From NCBI GenBank assembly GCA_030522415.1, contig CM060104.1:16000229-16064228 (forward strand): a DNA stretch of 64,000 bases. The letters run 5' to 3'. The position numbers were made by a program, and so were the translations under genes. The DNA is from Channallabes apus. Its lineage: Eukaryota; Chordata; Actinopteri; Siluriformes; Clariidae. Below are positions 33,319-45,808 of this stretch, piece by piece. The notes below the pieces were generated by a model. That model worked only from the letters and a program-made list of their open reading frames with translations, was not told the origin of the DNA and ran no database searches. The number at the start of each line of letters is the position of its first letter. Position 1 is the first letter of the stretch.

Positions 33319-34630
33319 TCATATGACCTGGCAGCAGCTGGCCTGGGCCGATGTACAGAGCAACCCGTCCCTGGGACTCCTCTGGATGTTCACCGAGATC
33401 GTTTTCTCGCACAGAGGTAGCTGAAGCACGTTGGCTTTTAAGTTCAGGTTGTTCTCCTTGGCCAGCGCCAGTTCATTCAGCATGGCTGCCGTTTGGTCCG
33501 GGTAACGGTCCATTAAGCCGCCGCCCACGTTCAGAGTCTTTTCCAGGCTGCTAGTAGAGCCGATGCACATCTTCCACGAAGACTTTTCCTGCACCCTGAC
33601 GCTGGAAAGACTCTGTGGATCCATGATGAAGCGTCCTCCTCCTCCTCCTGAACGCCGGTGCTGCAGCTGGGAGCTTAAGCAGAGACTCATGAGCTTCAAG
33701 CTCTCCATCAGTTCTCCTGTGCTCCGGGCTGCAGTTCGTGTGGAACCTGAGGAAGGGTTGCTACTGCCGCTGGAGCAGCTCGAAGGGCTTCCCTGTCCTT
33801 TAGAACCTCCTCCCTCTCCCGTGTTTCCACTTCCGCCGCCGCCGCCATTCCCGCCCCTGTCTGGTCCCGAGTTACCCTCGCCTGAAGGTTTGCTCTGTCC
33901 GCCACTGCTGCCACCCCCTCCGTTGCCCCCTGAATTTCCAGGTGGCCCTTCGCTACTGTCCCTACGGTTCGATTTGTATGTGAAGCCTGATTCTTTGTCA
34001 AGGCGGCGGCGGTGGCTCTCCGAATCGTCATCGCTGGTCTCTGAACTGGAGCAGCTGGAGCCGCGGCCCTGGCTTTTCCGTCGGAAGCGCTTCTGCGCCG
34101 TACCCGGCGATGTCATGTTCATCTTGAGGCGACTCAGCTTGGGTGGCAGACTCTCGTCCATGTTGAAGTCATCATCATCCGACTCGCCTTCCTCTTCGAA
34201 TATCTGGTTGAGCACCGGCGCACTCTTGCGAGACGTCAGTCGGTTAGTGACGGACGGCGGTTTGCGGCGTAGGATCACCTGCATGGGGAGCGGCGCTGGC
34301 TCCTGCTCCTCCTCTTCCTCCTCGTCCTCCTCCACACGGAAAAGACACGTCCTCTGCTTGGCCGAGGATGCGGCAGGAGGAGCGGTGGTGCTCGGTTTCA
34401 GGGGGTTTTGGGTGAGAGAGGTCACTTGGCCGGGGTAAGCGGCGGTGCCGCAGGCCTCACCGCTCTCCTCCCGCCGGCTCAGATCCAGCAGTCCTTTGTT
34501 ACGGTGACCGTTCAGCAGGTTCTCAACGCTTCGAGCTGGAGACTGTGGACCCCCTGCGTGGGAGATGGAGGAGGCCGCCAGACTATCCTCGATGTCCTGG
34601 TGCATGTCAGTTTTAGTAGGCCAAGATTGC
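33319..34630 (-). CDS. SNRK: SNRK terminal coding exon (436 codons)
   Basis: The acceptor (reverse strand TTCTTCATAG) precedes 34630, whose G completes an Arg codon giving RQSWPTKTD; the stop TGA is at 33319-33321. In order it encodes SPARSVENLLNGHR, an acidic run (FRVEEDEEEEEEQE), RRKPPSVTNRLTSRKSAPVL, NQIFEEEGESDDDDFNMDE, RGSSCSSSETSDDDSESHRR, a Gly/Ser-rich expansion, ELMESLKLMSLCLSSQLQ, and LQLPLCEKTISVNIQRSPRD ending SCCQVI. The blocks match SNRK closely; the Gly/Ser tract is much longer than I recall in mammals. The antisense strand is open for 291 codons but is a shadow of this exon. Confidence 0.97.
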
Positions 34631-35146
34631 CTATGAAGAATAGAAGCAGAAATATAAATCAAGAGATGAACCCTGGCTTCCTGATTTAGACATACGACTG
34701 AATATGTGACGTATACAGTACATCTACTCCAGAATGACTAAAATGACTCAAGCACACCAGTAAGAGAGGCAGAGCCGACTGTTCTTCATGCCTACAACAA
34801 TTACAGGACTGAGCTTCAGGTCGAACCACTAGAACACGTTCAGGCTTCAGGATCTATTTTAGCCTCGGTGGTAAACAAAGTGCACTGTAATGGGTTTGTA
34901 ACGGGTTTGTTTCCACACTGTTGAAGGCCTTTGAAGCTACATGACCCAACAGAGTCATAATCACGGTCCCTGCAGAGTACAGAGTTGCATTTATGTTGCT
35001 AGGTTTTCATAACCACTGGCAAACCTTTATCAACAATACTAAGCTTTTGTTGATACGGCGACAAGCCAAACAAGGCACCTTGCTCATGTCAAAGTACAAA
35101 GCAAGAAACGCATCACAAGCATTAAAAAAAAATTATAATAAAATCT

Positions 35147-35221
<75 letters not shown>

Positions 35222-35845
35222 ATATACACGCACACACACAGTATGTAAACACAGCTGCTGCTATTTATCCAATCATACATATTTTCTAGAAAACAATCTG
35301 ATTCAAATTAAAACCGTCTTGAGGAATCAAACGGTTAACAATTCAGCTCCTTTCTCCTACACTACCTCAGACAGAAGGCAGTAGCTCTGCTTTTCTAGGT
35401 CAGCATTAACCAATTTTATAGTCCTCGAACACATTCATCACCTCTGCACAGCACTAGAAGGAGAAACATGCTGTCTGTCCTCAATGTGCATTAGGAGACA
35501 AATCCTAACATTCTCTCCCCCCCCCCATGGAAGGAAGTCATAACTGAACCCTGGTTCCTTGGAGAGGGGCATCTTGGGGCAAACGTGTGCCATCAATTAG
35601 AAATGATCTAGCTAGCATGATACTGTACAGGTGTGCTTTCAGGCCTTACTCTGGATAGACTCTACTGGTCTCAGAAATTAAAGCACAGGATGTGAACATT
35701 CAGGGAGACGGCGAGAGCTCGGGCAGTTTGTGAACGCATTACACCTGAAGGAGACTGTTGAGTCTGTAACAGGTTCGAGTAAAGCTACAGCTCCACTCCT
35801 GGGTTCCACAGCAGTGCAGAGCCAAAAACTGGTCATTATCTGTAC
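34631..35845 (-). other. SNRK: SNRK 1.2 kb intron
   Basis: Lies between two secure exons. It holds a TA microsatellite at 35151-35212 and a short C run near 35518; I see nothing else. Confidence 0.85.
35151..35212. repeat. (TA)n microsatellite
   Basis: About 62 bases of TA followed by CA-rich sequence. Confidence 0.95.
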
Positions 35846-35956
35846 CTGAAATGGGCTTTGATGTTGCTGGGGCTGGAGGATTTCTCCCGCAGGATCCGCT
35901 CTGCCAGCAGGAAGTAGGTAGCCGTGATGTGGTTGTACTTGTTAGTTTCTAGGGCT
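35846..35956 (-). CDS. SNRK: SNRK coding exon (111 nt, UBA-like segment)
   Basis: On the reverse strand the acceptor is CTCTCTCTAG and the donor is GTACAG. Its first base completes Glu and its last two begin the Arg of RQSWP. It encodes [20 protein letters not shown], then [16 protein letters not shown], the end of the UBA-like autoregulatory segment. Compared with the mammalian protein as I remember it, about eight residues between ILREK and SPSN are missing, which may be a fish difference or alternative splicing. Confidence 0.95.
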
Positions 35957-36442
35957 CTAGAGAGAGACAGAAAAATGTACTCAGAAGGATAGGAAGTGAT
36001 GTAAAGAGAGCAAGTAAAGAATTTTCAGATCACAAGGATGCCGTCTATAAGTACACCAGTGACGATAACGCCGCCTGAATCTACTACTCTGCTCAAACAT
36101 GCCTGGCTAAAAATAGCAGGCTTTTATAAATAAGCCTGCGCGCTGATTTCTCAAAGCCTTCTTAATGCAGATGTAATGAAGCTGGCATGTCCTCAGCATG
36201 GTTCCAGTGCTAAGAGCGACTCGAGCATATTCACAGTCCCTCCTTTCTGCTCTTCGTAGATCACATGATAATGAAGAAACAGTAGCTGTTAAACGGGGCC
36301 GTTTTATTGAGAGCTCGAACACAAAGAAGGGCAGAAATCTCTTATAGTCTGAAGATATACTCAGTCATTAGAGTACAAAAAAAAATCTAAACTACTAGCG
36401 AGGAATCTGTTCTAAACAGGACCGTGCTGTATGCGCACTTAC

Positions 36443-36655
36443 TCGATGATGGTCTCTCGATCTGCGATGTCCCCGAGCACCATGCGCTGGATGATGGAGT
36501 TGTGTTCTTCCTCAGAGAGGTTCTTGTGAGACACCAGCGGAGTGCTGTACTTGGTGGCTGGAGACGGATCGACTCCCTGCAGCCACGCGTGGCTCTCGAT
36601 CTCCTCCAGAGAGGCGCGATGCTTGGGGTCCCTCTGCAGCATCCGATTTATCAGA
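36443..36655 (-). CDS. SNRK: SNRK coding exon (213 nt, kinase end and UBA)
   Basis: On the reverse strand the acceptor is CTCCTAACAG and the donor is GTAAGT. Its first T completes the Asp begun in the exon at 46432. It encodes [40 protein letters not shown] and [35 protein letters not shown] is the conserved subdomain XI arginine region closing the kinase fold. Confidence 0.96.
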
Positions 36656-36902
36656 CTGTTAGGAGGAAGGAATAAATAAATTAATAAATATATATAATCA
36701 AGGCTATTTTAGTCAGCACCACCAATCATCTAAAATGTCACTTTAAATTTTTTACTCGGCTGATATTTCCGTAGACTTCCGTTTCACTCCACTCCAGTGA
36801 CCAGAGTTAGACTTGGACTAATCAGTCCTCGGGGTTTAGAAATGATTGCATGATCGAAACAAAACGCAAGATTCAGTTAGAATTATTATTCAGTACGAAT
36901 AA

Positions 36903-37088
36903 TATGAGGGGTGTTCAAGTCAATCCAGGACTTTTCATGTGCAGAATAACAGAACACAGTTATGAGAAATAAAAACATACAATCCCCAGCTTCACTACGT
37001 GTTCCACTTTCTGAATCATTCACAGATATACTTCTTCAAAAAGTTTGCAGCATTCAAAAGTTTTACTGCGTCGAAGAAAAAGAATTAA
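36903..37088. repeat. Mariner-like terminal remnant
   Basis: TGAGGGGTGTTCAAGTCAAT followed by CCAGGACTTTTCATGTG resembles mariner termini of the GGGTGTTCAAGT type, with a typical AAAAGTTT-containing interior. No second end is visible because a SINE-like repeat begins at once. Confidence 0.4.
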
Positions 37089-37089
37089 G

Positions 37090-37374
37090 TCGTGTCCAAT
37101 TCCTCCCCGTCACTAGGAGGCTCCACATTAAGCGACTACACCTCAGCCGAGAGGGCCGAAGACTATCACACGTTTCCTCCAAACCACGTGACGCCAGCCG
37201 GCCGCATCTTTTCAAACTGCTCGCTCACATGCCTTTGGGGGCGGCGTAACACACTCGGAGGACAGCGCTGTAAGCCAATCAGCTCCCTCTAGACCTCCGG
37301 CTGCGACAGGTTACAGCATCGTCTGGGAATCGAACTCGCAATCTCCAGATGATAGAGCGAGCACTTTACCATTG
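37090..37374 (-). repeat. tRNA-like SINE (type 3), internally deleted copy
   Basis: It shares GTCGTGTCCAATTCCTCCCC, GTGACGCCAGCCGGCCGCAT, CACTCGGAGGACAGCGCT and CTCCCTCTAGACCTCCGGCT with the longer copy at 52990-53430. On the reverse strand the head has a box B-like GAGTTCGATTCCC. This copy lacks about 110 bases between CAGCGCT and CCAATCAGC. Confidence 0.75.
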
Positions 37375-39744
37375 ATGTGATGATTTATGATCACGTATAA
37401 AGGAACACAGTGTTATACTGATCAGGCATAAGACAGTAAAGCAAATACAGATCTACTAAGACAAAATATAATACAAGTTTATTTTAAAATGTGTACAGTT
37501 TATTTAGTAGGTTTCTCTTAAGTACAGTTTATTTTTAAAATGTCACTGCTTAAAGTATTGTACATAAGAATTTCGAATATTTGTCACAATACCAAACATT
37601 TAATTATAACATCATTATTTAACAAAGTAGTTGACGGTTCTGAAAAACCCACTTGAGCCACTGAAAGCCTTTACCGACTCAGTAGTCAGTGAGAAGTGAC
37701 AGGAGCGAGAAGTGTAAATGAGTCGTGTAAAAAAAAGAAAAAAAAACAGCGGGAGGTTTCAGGCTTTGTGTGCAGACAGGCAGAGGGCCTTCATCATTCA
37801 GCACATGCACAATGCCAAAACTACAACTCCGCCACAGAGAACCACAGCTCAGGTTTCATGAGCATACAACGCTCGGACTGCTTTACTCGAGAGCTGGAGC
37901 GTTTATCTCTTTCACCTTTTTAAGATGGTAAACAAGAACCGGCACTACGCATATGCCGATGATTAAACGCAAAAGAAAATACCGCCAACAAAAATGAGCC
38001 AAGATACTAAAGTCATCAATTATGGCGTCCGGTTTATTTTAAGGCTTTTTATTAGCCGCTGTTTCAGTTAATCTCGATGTTCCTGCACGACACATTTTGT
38101 TCAGCATTAAGTACAGTATGCAGGCTATGGTACAAACCTCCTTTGGAGTATTTCAGGAGCTGTGGTCATCAGCTTCTTTGGCAAAGGCTGTAGCTACCAG
38201 AGGGGTATAATCACGGAGTAGACACTAAATAATGGGGTTCACATTTAGCCCCTCATCATGCCCAGTATCGATAGTCGAGTAATCAACTAAAGATACAGCC
38301 CATACGGGTGTTAGATCGGAAACAGGTGCATGTTCTTGGTTAGGTTAGGTTTTCTTAAAATAGCGCGCTGGTCGATGGTTTCGAGTAGAATCAACCAAAG
38401 ATGGCGAGCGAGGCAGACTACTGGTGTGATTCACAGTGCTGATATAACGCCCGTCATCTCATAGCCTCACCTTTCACCTACCACTGCGCTGACTTTGTCG
38501 CAGGCACGTAACCTCTCGGCCACAGGAGGATGACAATATCAGTGCTCCAGTATGCAAAGAATTTCAACACACCTGCCCGTGTCAGGTGAACAGCTGGTCG
38601 AGATGAGATGAGCAGCTTCCCATTTTAATGAGCCTGGATTCGGATCGAACGAGTTCAGCACAACAAGTCCTACAATGAGTTCATACGGTAGGCCGTAGCC
38701 GCCAACTTACTTATAAACGAGCCCACATCAATTCTTCCACATTTACATACTGTACCTCTGAAACACTCAACCTCTTGCCTGATCTGAAGCACTTCGGGGG
38801 GCCTGATGGGGAAAATGCATTTCTTATCTGAAAATCTCGTGGTCTTTGGCAAAGAAAAGAGGTTGCTCAATTGCTCTAATTACGCTCATCAACTGACAAC
38901 AAGCCCGAATTTGTTGAAAGCCTTCAATTTGAGGAGCTGCACGTGCTGGTGAGATGAAGGTCTGCTAAATGACCTCGCTTTCAGCTCAAACACGAAGAAA
39001 CACAAACATAAATACGCCTGGAGATACTGTGATTCAATTAATCTGACCAAATCAACATGATGGAATTAAAATTCCTTAATTTGGCATGACTAAATCTAGA
39101 ATATATATATATATTTAAATTAATGAAAACCAGAGCATTGTATGAACTCAATATGTCAATGAACTCAAAACTTCGTCACACAATTGATTACTTAATCCGT
39201 AAATTAGAGGGTTTTTTTTTTTAAAACAATGGCGACTCTAAGGAAATTTTGCTACAGTGGTGAAATAACAAGCCAGCATTGGGTAACATTTATTTTTACT
39301 ATTTGGTTATCCTCCTACTTGATTGGTCACTTGAACTGAACATGTTCAATCCACAATATCTCAAAAATAGAAATCATGTCACAACACAAACTAATGTCAC
39401 TTTGAATCAGATGGTAATGTTCTGTGCAGTGAAAGTTTACAACGGAAAAATTCTGAGTCTCCTAACAATAGCCAAAGCATCATTTCACACCAAATAAATA
39501 TGCACAAAGGTGGTCCATAGCATTTATTTTGCCGTTAAAGGCGTCCCTGACTACGAAAAAGCCAGGGAGCCCCTGAACATGGTTTCATATAATCACTTTG
39601 ACTTTTGTCACAAATGCACATATTAAATTGTCATCTAAACGTTCAGTGCTTTTCGTTCAATTCCATGCTGATAAGACAGACAGACGAGTGTCGAGGGTCA
39701 GAAGATCAGGGTTTCATGCACACTCACATTCCATACAGACTTAA

Positions 39745-39822
39745 ATAATTCTTTTGATTGTGTAAAGCTGATTTGCGACAATGACAATTGTTAAAAGCGC
39801 TATACAAATAAAATTGAATTGA
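39745..39822 (+). repeat. LINE/SINE 3' tail
   Basis: TGTAAAGCTGATTTGCGACA followed by AAAGCGCTATACAAATAAAA is the familiar 3' end of fish L2/CR1-group retroposons, finishing in a TTGAATT-type tail. No coding part is attached, so it is a severely 5'-truncated insertion. Confidence 0.7.
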
Positions 39823-41785
39823 GAAGATGAAGAACCTAATAGAGGTGCATGATGAAATGCCCGTGCATCACACGGTTCACTGGGGGAAAAGGGCAAAGTT
39901 CAGAAAGCAACATCGGAATTGTGTGTATCTGAATCCCTTCCAAATGAGATTTATATCACACAAGGTGCGATAAAAGTGTAAAGGTAACAGATTGGATTGA
40001 TATTCATGAAGACTGAAATGGAAAATGTAAAGCTGTTTTACACCACAGTTAACCAACTAAGTCCGACAGCATTCACGTCTTTCCAGAGCTCTCGGTCACA
40101 CAAACACCATCTCTGAACCAAGAATTAGAACACAATGTTAGCATTAGCTATGTTTACACCGACAATATTTCTTCAAACAGATTGGAAACGATCCGGTTAG
40201 AGACTCCAGCTTGACTGTTTACGTGGATGCTGGACAATTACGATGTGTGTTTACAAGTTCTTAATCAGAACATAACTTTGACGACATGTGCAATGTGGAT
40301 TTGCCCGCTGCGAAGAGTTTAACCTGACAGAAATCTAACTGAAGTAGCATGTTCCTCCATCATTTCTGGTTATTCTCGCCTCCTGTGTTGTGATCGGTTA
40401 TAAGAAATCACCCCCGCCTGTGACTGGGTTAGATATGATACATCAGTTTCCTCTTCCTCAGTCAAATACTCCATGGATGAAAATCTGAAGTAAACACAGG
40501 TGGAAGACTGTTGGTCTACCAGGAATGGAAGCAATGAAATTTTTCCAAGAAACTAAACCACACAGAGCAAGCAGCACAAAAAATAAATATATGAATATAT
40601 ACATTTCAACAAGAGAGAAACAATCCAATCATGTATTTACACCGCTAATATTTACCTACTGAACTGATTACCAAAGGTTTACACCCACCTCGAATTCTGA
40701 ATGAAAATTCACACAGATTGGGCCGAATCAGGTCAGAGCGAGGTGTTTACATGATGCAGATTTATTCTGAGTCTATTATTTCAATGCTTGGGGGAATATT
40801 AGGGACTATATAAACTAGAGACGCAAGAATGAGTTCAGTTATGCATCGCAATTCTTTTGTATGAAGATACATTTGTGTAACCAATTTTTTTTTTTTTTTT
40901 TATACTTTTTTTATTAACCGTTGCATTTGAGCTGGTGAAATGTCTTCCTACAATCGTACAGAGGGTGCAGTTTAAACTTTTCACACGTCATCCTGAGCAA
41001 ATTTTTACAAATTTTATAAAATTTATAAAATTGTGATAGCTACAGAACTGCAATACTAATCGAACCAGCACTTACGTATTGTGATAATATTGTATCGGAT
41101 GATCCCTGGTGATTCCTAATGTAAACGCACCTAGCATTTCAGGGGGGTTTATTTTATTAAAAATTTTTTTTAACTACACAAAAAAATGTGCGCCTTCCAT
41201 GTCGTTACATAATTCACACAATTACTATGCTAAATGAACACAGACAGCAAAAGAAACAGTGTCCAAACAACATTATTCTTCTAAGAACATAAACATATCC
41301 TCATTATCTTCTCAAGTGGAAGTTGATCGCCGCGTCAGTGCGGGACTGCTGCCTGAAGCACTCAACAGTTATTTATAGTTTACTAACAGAGTTTACCACG
41401 AGAACTCAAGTTTTTCCTCTGTGATCGCAGACATTTCTGAACGGAGATGGAGACATACGAGCTGCACTTCTACAGTAACAAGGTAAATGATCAGCCACAA
41501 TCCAGCTGTAACCGATTCAACCAGTCGAGATGCGAGAGAAGCTCCAGACTGATGCAGCTTTACACTTATCTTCTGCAGAATCAGTGATTCATTCATATAC
41601 TGTATATATATATATATATTCCAGAGTAGGAGTTGAGTTCAGGGAGCATTCATTTGACTAAGCTGAGCTGAAGCTATACTGCTTCAGATTTAAACGGCCC
41701 TAACCCATCATCTAATACATTTCCCAGTTACATTATAACTATGTGGAACCTGTAAATAAGGGCCCTGAATGCTGGCGTACGATCT

Positions 41786-42436
41786 AGACTGTAGGCCTGT
41801 AGCTATCGAATATTTTAGTAATCGATATTCTACCAAAAATTTACTCGATTAATTGAGTAATCAGATAAAATGTACTTTTGCTTAAATTAACAGCAATGTA
41901 AAATATATAAGAGAAACAAAAATCCACTTTTATTTTTTTAAATGCATAAAGCATTTTATTAAAAATAAACATTAAGTTATTCCTTGTATCATGAATAATG
42001 ACAAAGTTGACTGAGATGAATTCTGCAGTGCCATACATTCTTATTTTAAAGCCTTTTCTCAGATGCAAAAACAAAAAAAGGGTATTTCAAATGACTAAGT
42101 ATCAAAAAAAACTAAAGAAAACATAAAAATTTGCAACTTAACTTTAAGAATTAAAAGTTCCCTTCTTTGGCTCGCTGATAATTTTATCGCTCCCTTTTAT
42201 TTTACTCCTTCAAATCCATACACAGCTAACGGTTTGCGTCTTCTTCCGCTTTTTGGGCGACATAAGCGCTGCTTCCTCATCTGTGTTTACTTACTGCTTC
42301 ACAACAAACAACAAATTGCACAAAAACATATCGCAAGCTTTTAAAATTATTTAGAAGAAGCTTCGAGGCAGAAGATTTTGCCTCAATCATTTTTCAAATT
42401 ACTCGAGGACCTAATGAAAGCTGTAACTACTAATAA
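41786..42436. repeat. Decayed hAT-type MITE
   Basis: The left end GTAGCTATCGAATATTTTAG with TACTCGATTAATTGAGTAAT and the right end AAATTACTCGAGGACC plus AGCTGTAACTAC are a weak inverted pair. The interior phrase CGCTTTTTGGGCGACATAAG resembles hAT MITEs of fish genomes. No target duplication was resolved. Confidence 0.5.
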
Positions 42437-44986
42437 ACAACACTTTCTTACGATCTGGGGGTAAAAAACCAAACACAAAGACACACACATCTATTCAATT
42501 CATTTGCATAGTGACATCTATTGTCGGCTATTATCCTGAAAAAAAAAAAAAGATTGGGGCTGTGTGCATTCTCGAAACAGCACAGAGTAAAAATCTAGCT
42601 GAGGGAGAATCTGTACTGAAAAGTGAACACAACAGAAGATCACTTCCTCCATCCTCAGGAGATCTCACCCATGGCAATAACATCGACAAGCTCATGTATA
42701 CAGAAGAGGATGGATAGCGCTTTTCTGTGTGCGTGTGTTTGTGTGTATGTGGTGAGCTGCTCTCAACATTAGCAACAAGTTGAAAGAAGTGGTTGACTAG
42801 TTTCAAGTGTCTCCCGGGAAGCATGTGTTAGTCTCCAGCCTCCCCAGTTGGTAGCTGTTGTGTGACGAGGAGCGCTGGCTGGTGTGTGGGAATTAGCAGG
42901 TGACCAAATTCACGAGAAGATGGAAAAAAAATAAATAAAAATGCCACAAGCACTTTTTTAAAACAGATGGCCATGTCAGTCACACATCTTATGCAGCATT
43001 AAAATGAATCTACTGTAGTGTATGTTGTGCACTATGAGGGATGAACAAAAATTGTTAGTCAGAGCTAGTACATCTTAAAACCCCTTTAAAAATATTCTTT
43101 GTATTCTCTACATTGTTTTTTTTTGTACTCCTAGTTGACTGATTGAAATGGAAAGTTATTAGCAAAGTGTGAGCAGATCCTTCAGCTACCTTCATCTATT
43201 GTGCAAAAGTGAAGCCAAAGTCGCCCATTACGAAGTGAGAGACTTTAACCCGTTCGTCCGATATGTTCGCCCTTAAAGCTGCAACATCATGCTACAGCTA
43301 CAGGCAGGAAGCCAAAATAAACACTGCAGCGCAAAAAAGAACCACAAAGGCAATAATTTTCCGCGATGCAAGAGGACACACCCTGTACAGAACAGATATT
43401 ACATAACTTCCAGCGGTGGTGTAATGAGTTACAGGATTGCTGCATTCAGATAACGCCGCTGTCCGTCTTTAATTTCATGCGTAGTACAGGGTGAAGAACC
43501 CGTGGACTGAGGAGAGTCCTGAAGAGTTTCTCCTGAAGAAACATGGAAAAGTGGCAGGAAGCGCTTGCTTTAGTCATGCTCCAAATATTTAGAGGAGCAG
43601 ACATGCCATTTGGATCGTTACTGATGCATCGGAGAACCGGCCAGGCCGAAACACAGGAATGACACCAATTAAGGCAACGTACACGTGAAAGCTTACACGT
43701 GAATAATTGTGGGTAAATTAAAGGCAAATGGAGCTAAATAACCGCAATCAATGGCTGCCACCGTTACACCAGAGACAAACAGCAGACAAACTCCTTAACG
43801 TTGTTGGTTACAAATACCTCAACAAATGTCTTAATCTTTGCTTAATTTTAAGCCAGGGTTTCTTCCTTTTTTTTGCAACCTGGTGGCCCTTTAACTGTGA
43901 AATCACATAAATGCCACAGATGTACTCAGGACACAGAATATATCACAACTAATCAATTAGTAATCTCATTATATAAATGTGTGTGTATTACAGTTTTGAA
44001 CAGAATACAAAATATAGAAAAGTTACATAGACTTGACTTAAACTCATTTTATTCATACCTAGTCTAACAGACTGATAACTAGTATAACTTTATTGAATAT
44101 ACATAAATGATTTTTATTATTAATGAATGCAGACAAAGGCGAGGGAGTTTACAGGACCCACGTTTAGATCCGATGTCCTGAACAATCAAACACCAACAGT
44201 GAGAATTTGGATGCGACGACTATGCCGGGTTTAATATAAATGTCTGAGTGAATTATTAATAGATACAAATAAAATCTATTTAGGGAAGTACTAATCCATC
44301 TTGGGAAAAAGATAAACTGGAAAAATGTTCATCAGCCTCACTGTGTCACCGATACAAGATAAACAGCCAGGCAAAGCAGCTTTCAATAAACATGAAAGGA
44401 AATCCAAAGGGTCATGACATGAACTCCTGACAGAATATTAAAAATTACACTGAGTGGAAGTATGCAAACGACTCACAGTCTTACAGCTGCGACTTATTTA
44501 AAATATTCAACATGTCAGAATTCGGTCCAACTTTATTCATGTCTGGATTTTGAAAATGTGTTTTCCTTTTTCACAACATTGCAGCTTTCACAACTCTATT
44601 AACGGAACCAAAGACAAGAGGAAATCTGCATTCAGATTACAAAGTGTACTTTTGTTTTGACTATTGAAATAGACGGCCGTACTCACAGGGAAGGTCAATG
44701 CTGCGAGTGCAGATTATTTATCACAGATATATTTGTAGCTCAGGGGCCGTTTTCAAAGCAGTGCTCAGACTCTCCATTGTTCTAACGGTGCTTAAGGCCT
44801 TCTGTGCTCCCGAGCCCACAGTTGGGCACGTTTGCATAACGTAACGTGTATAATCTGTATCGTGATCACCTTTTCAAGTGGACTTGCACACGGTACATTC
44901 AGGTCAAACGCAACTGAAGACGAAAGAGAAGCGCTTGTTTTTGAAGACATTCTTGACTTTTCTTCCAAAATAAATTGTATTCTTTA

Positions 44987-45085
44987 ATTAAATTAAATTC
45001 AAATTTTATTTGTCACATACACAGTCATACACAGTATAATATGCAGTGAAATGCTTATACGACCGCCAGTGACCTTAAAAAGAAA
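44987..45085 (-). repeat. Retroposon tail fragment
   Basis: ATTCAAATTTTATTTGTCAC, ATGCAGTGAAATGCTTATAC and CGACCGCCAGTGACC form a common fish interspersed repeat end, here opposite to the + strand. A diverged relative may lie at 21310-21380 (TTTATTCATCACATACAC). Confidence 0.5.
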
Positions 45086-45202
45086 ATAAAAGCTTGTACG
45101 TAAAATAAATATCAATAAAAGGAAATACTAATTAAATAAATTTAACTAGTAAAATAAACTGTACAATAAGGGAATAATAAAATATTGCGAAATATAGAAA
45201 TA

Positions 45203-45215
45203 GGGGGGGGGGGGA

Positions 45216-45304
<89 letters not shown>
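45203..45304. repeat. G12-(TA)n-(GA)n compound microsatellite
   Basis: Twelve G, then about 54 bases of TA, then about 32 bases of GA. Apparent Ser-Leu and Tyr-Ile proteins are artefacts. Confidence 0.95.
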
Positions 45305-45307
<3 letters not shown>

Positions 45308-45454
45308 TAAAGTGACAATGGTGCAAATATGCATGAAAGGTGACTAATGAAGGTGACATGTGCAATTGTCCAGATGTATGAATATTTAGTGCAAGTGTGT
45401 ATGAATGTGTCCATGATTGTCCATTGTTCTCAATAACAATGGGAACAATGGACC

Positions 45455-45455
<1 letters not shown>

Positions 45456-45486
<31 letters not shown>
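45456..45486. repeat. (AAT)n microsatellite
   Basis: About ten AAT units; the poly-Tyr frame on the reverse strand is an artefact. Confidence 0.9.
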
Positions 45487-45487
<1 letters not shown>

Positions 45488-45721
45488 GGATTAAGACAGA
45501 TTTATAGTCCTGTTTCAAGTGACCGCTACCTGATGTTGGGGTTTCTACGCCACCCTGCTGAGTCACTTTCACTCTTTCTGGTTTATTACAAACAACAGAC
45601 AATGAAACTGATGGGATCTTGTTGGAGTTCGAGCTAACAGATTACTTACTTTCACATACTTGTTCTGTTAGTCTTTGCTTAATTTTGTCAATTTAGTTTA
45701 TGTAATTTAGTTTATGGCCAG

Positions 45722-45808
45722 CACCGAAAAGGAGGCCTTAAACCCGAATCGTGAGATCTCCAAATCAACAACCAAGCGTATTAGCCACCTGAGCTACAAT
45801 TCCCCTCT
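45722..45808 (-). repeat. SINE head fragment (tRNA-like)
   Basis: On the reverse strand it reads TTGTAGCTCAGGTGGCTAAT (box A-like) and ACGATTCGGGTTTAAGG (box B-like), with the spacing of a tRNA-derived promoter. The flanks do not form tRNA arms, so it is a SINE head and not a tRNA gene. Confidence 0.5.

Noticed and set aside
32969..33424. 151-codon Lys-rich + strand frame overlapping the SNRK stop
   Set aside because: It runs through A-rich 3' UTR sequence and antisense of SNRK; no recognisable domain.
33563..34438. 291-codon open frame antisense to the last SNRK exon
   Set aside because: It overlaps conserved SNRK coding sequence exactly. Its Pro/Leu/Ser-rich content is what the reverse of Gly/Ser/acidic codons gives.
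45132..45602. 156-codon reverse-strand frame with poly-Tyr, Ser-Leu and Tyr-Ile runs
   Set aside because: It is made of AAT, GA and TA microsatellites joined by chance.
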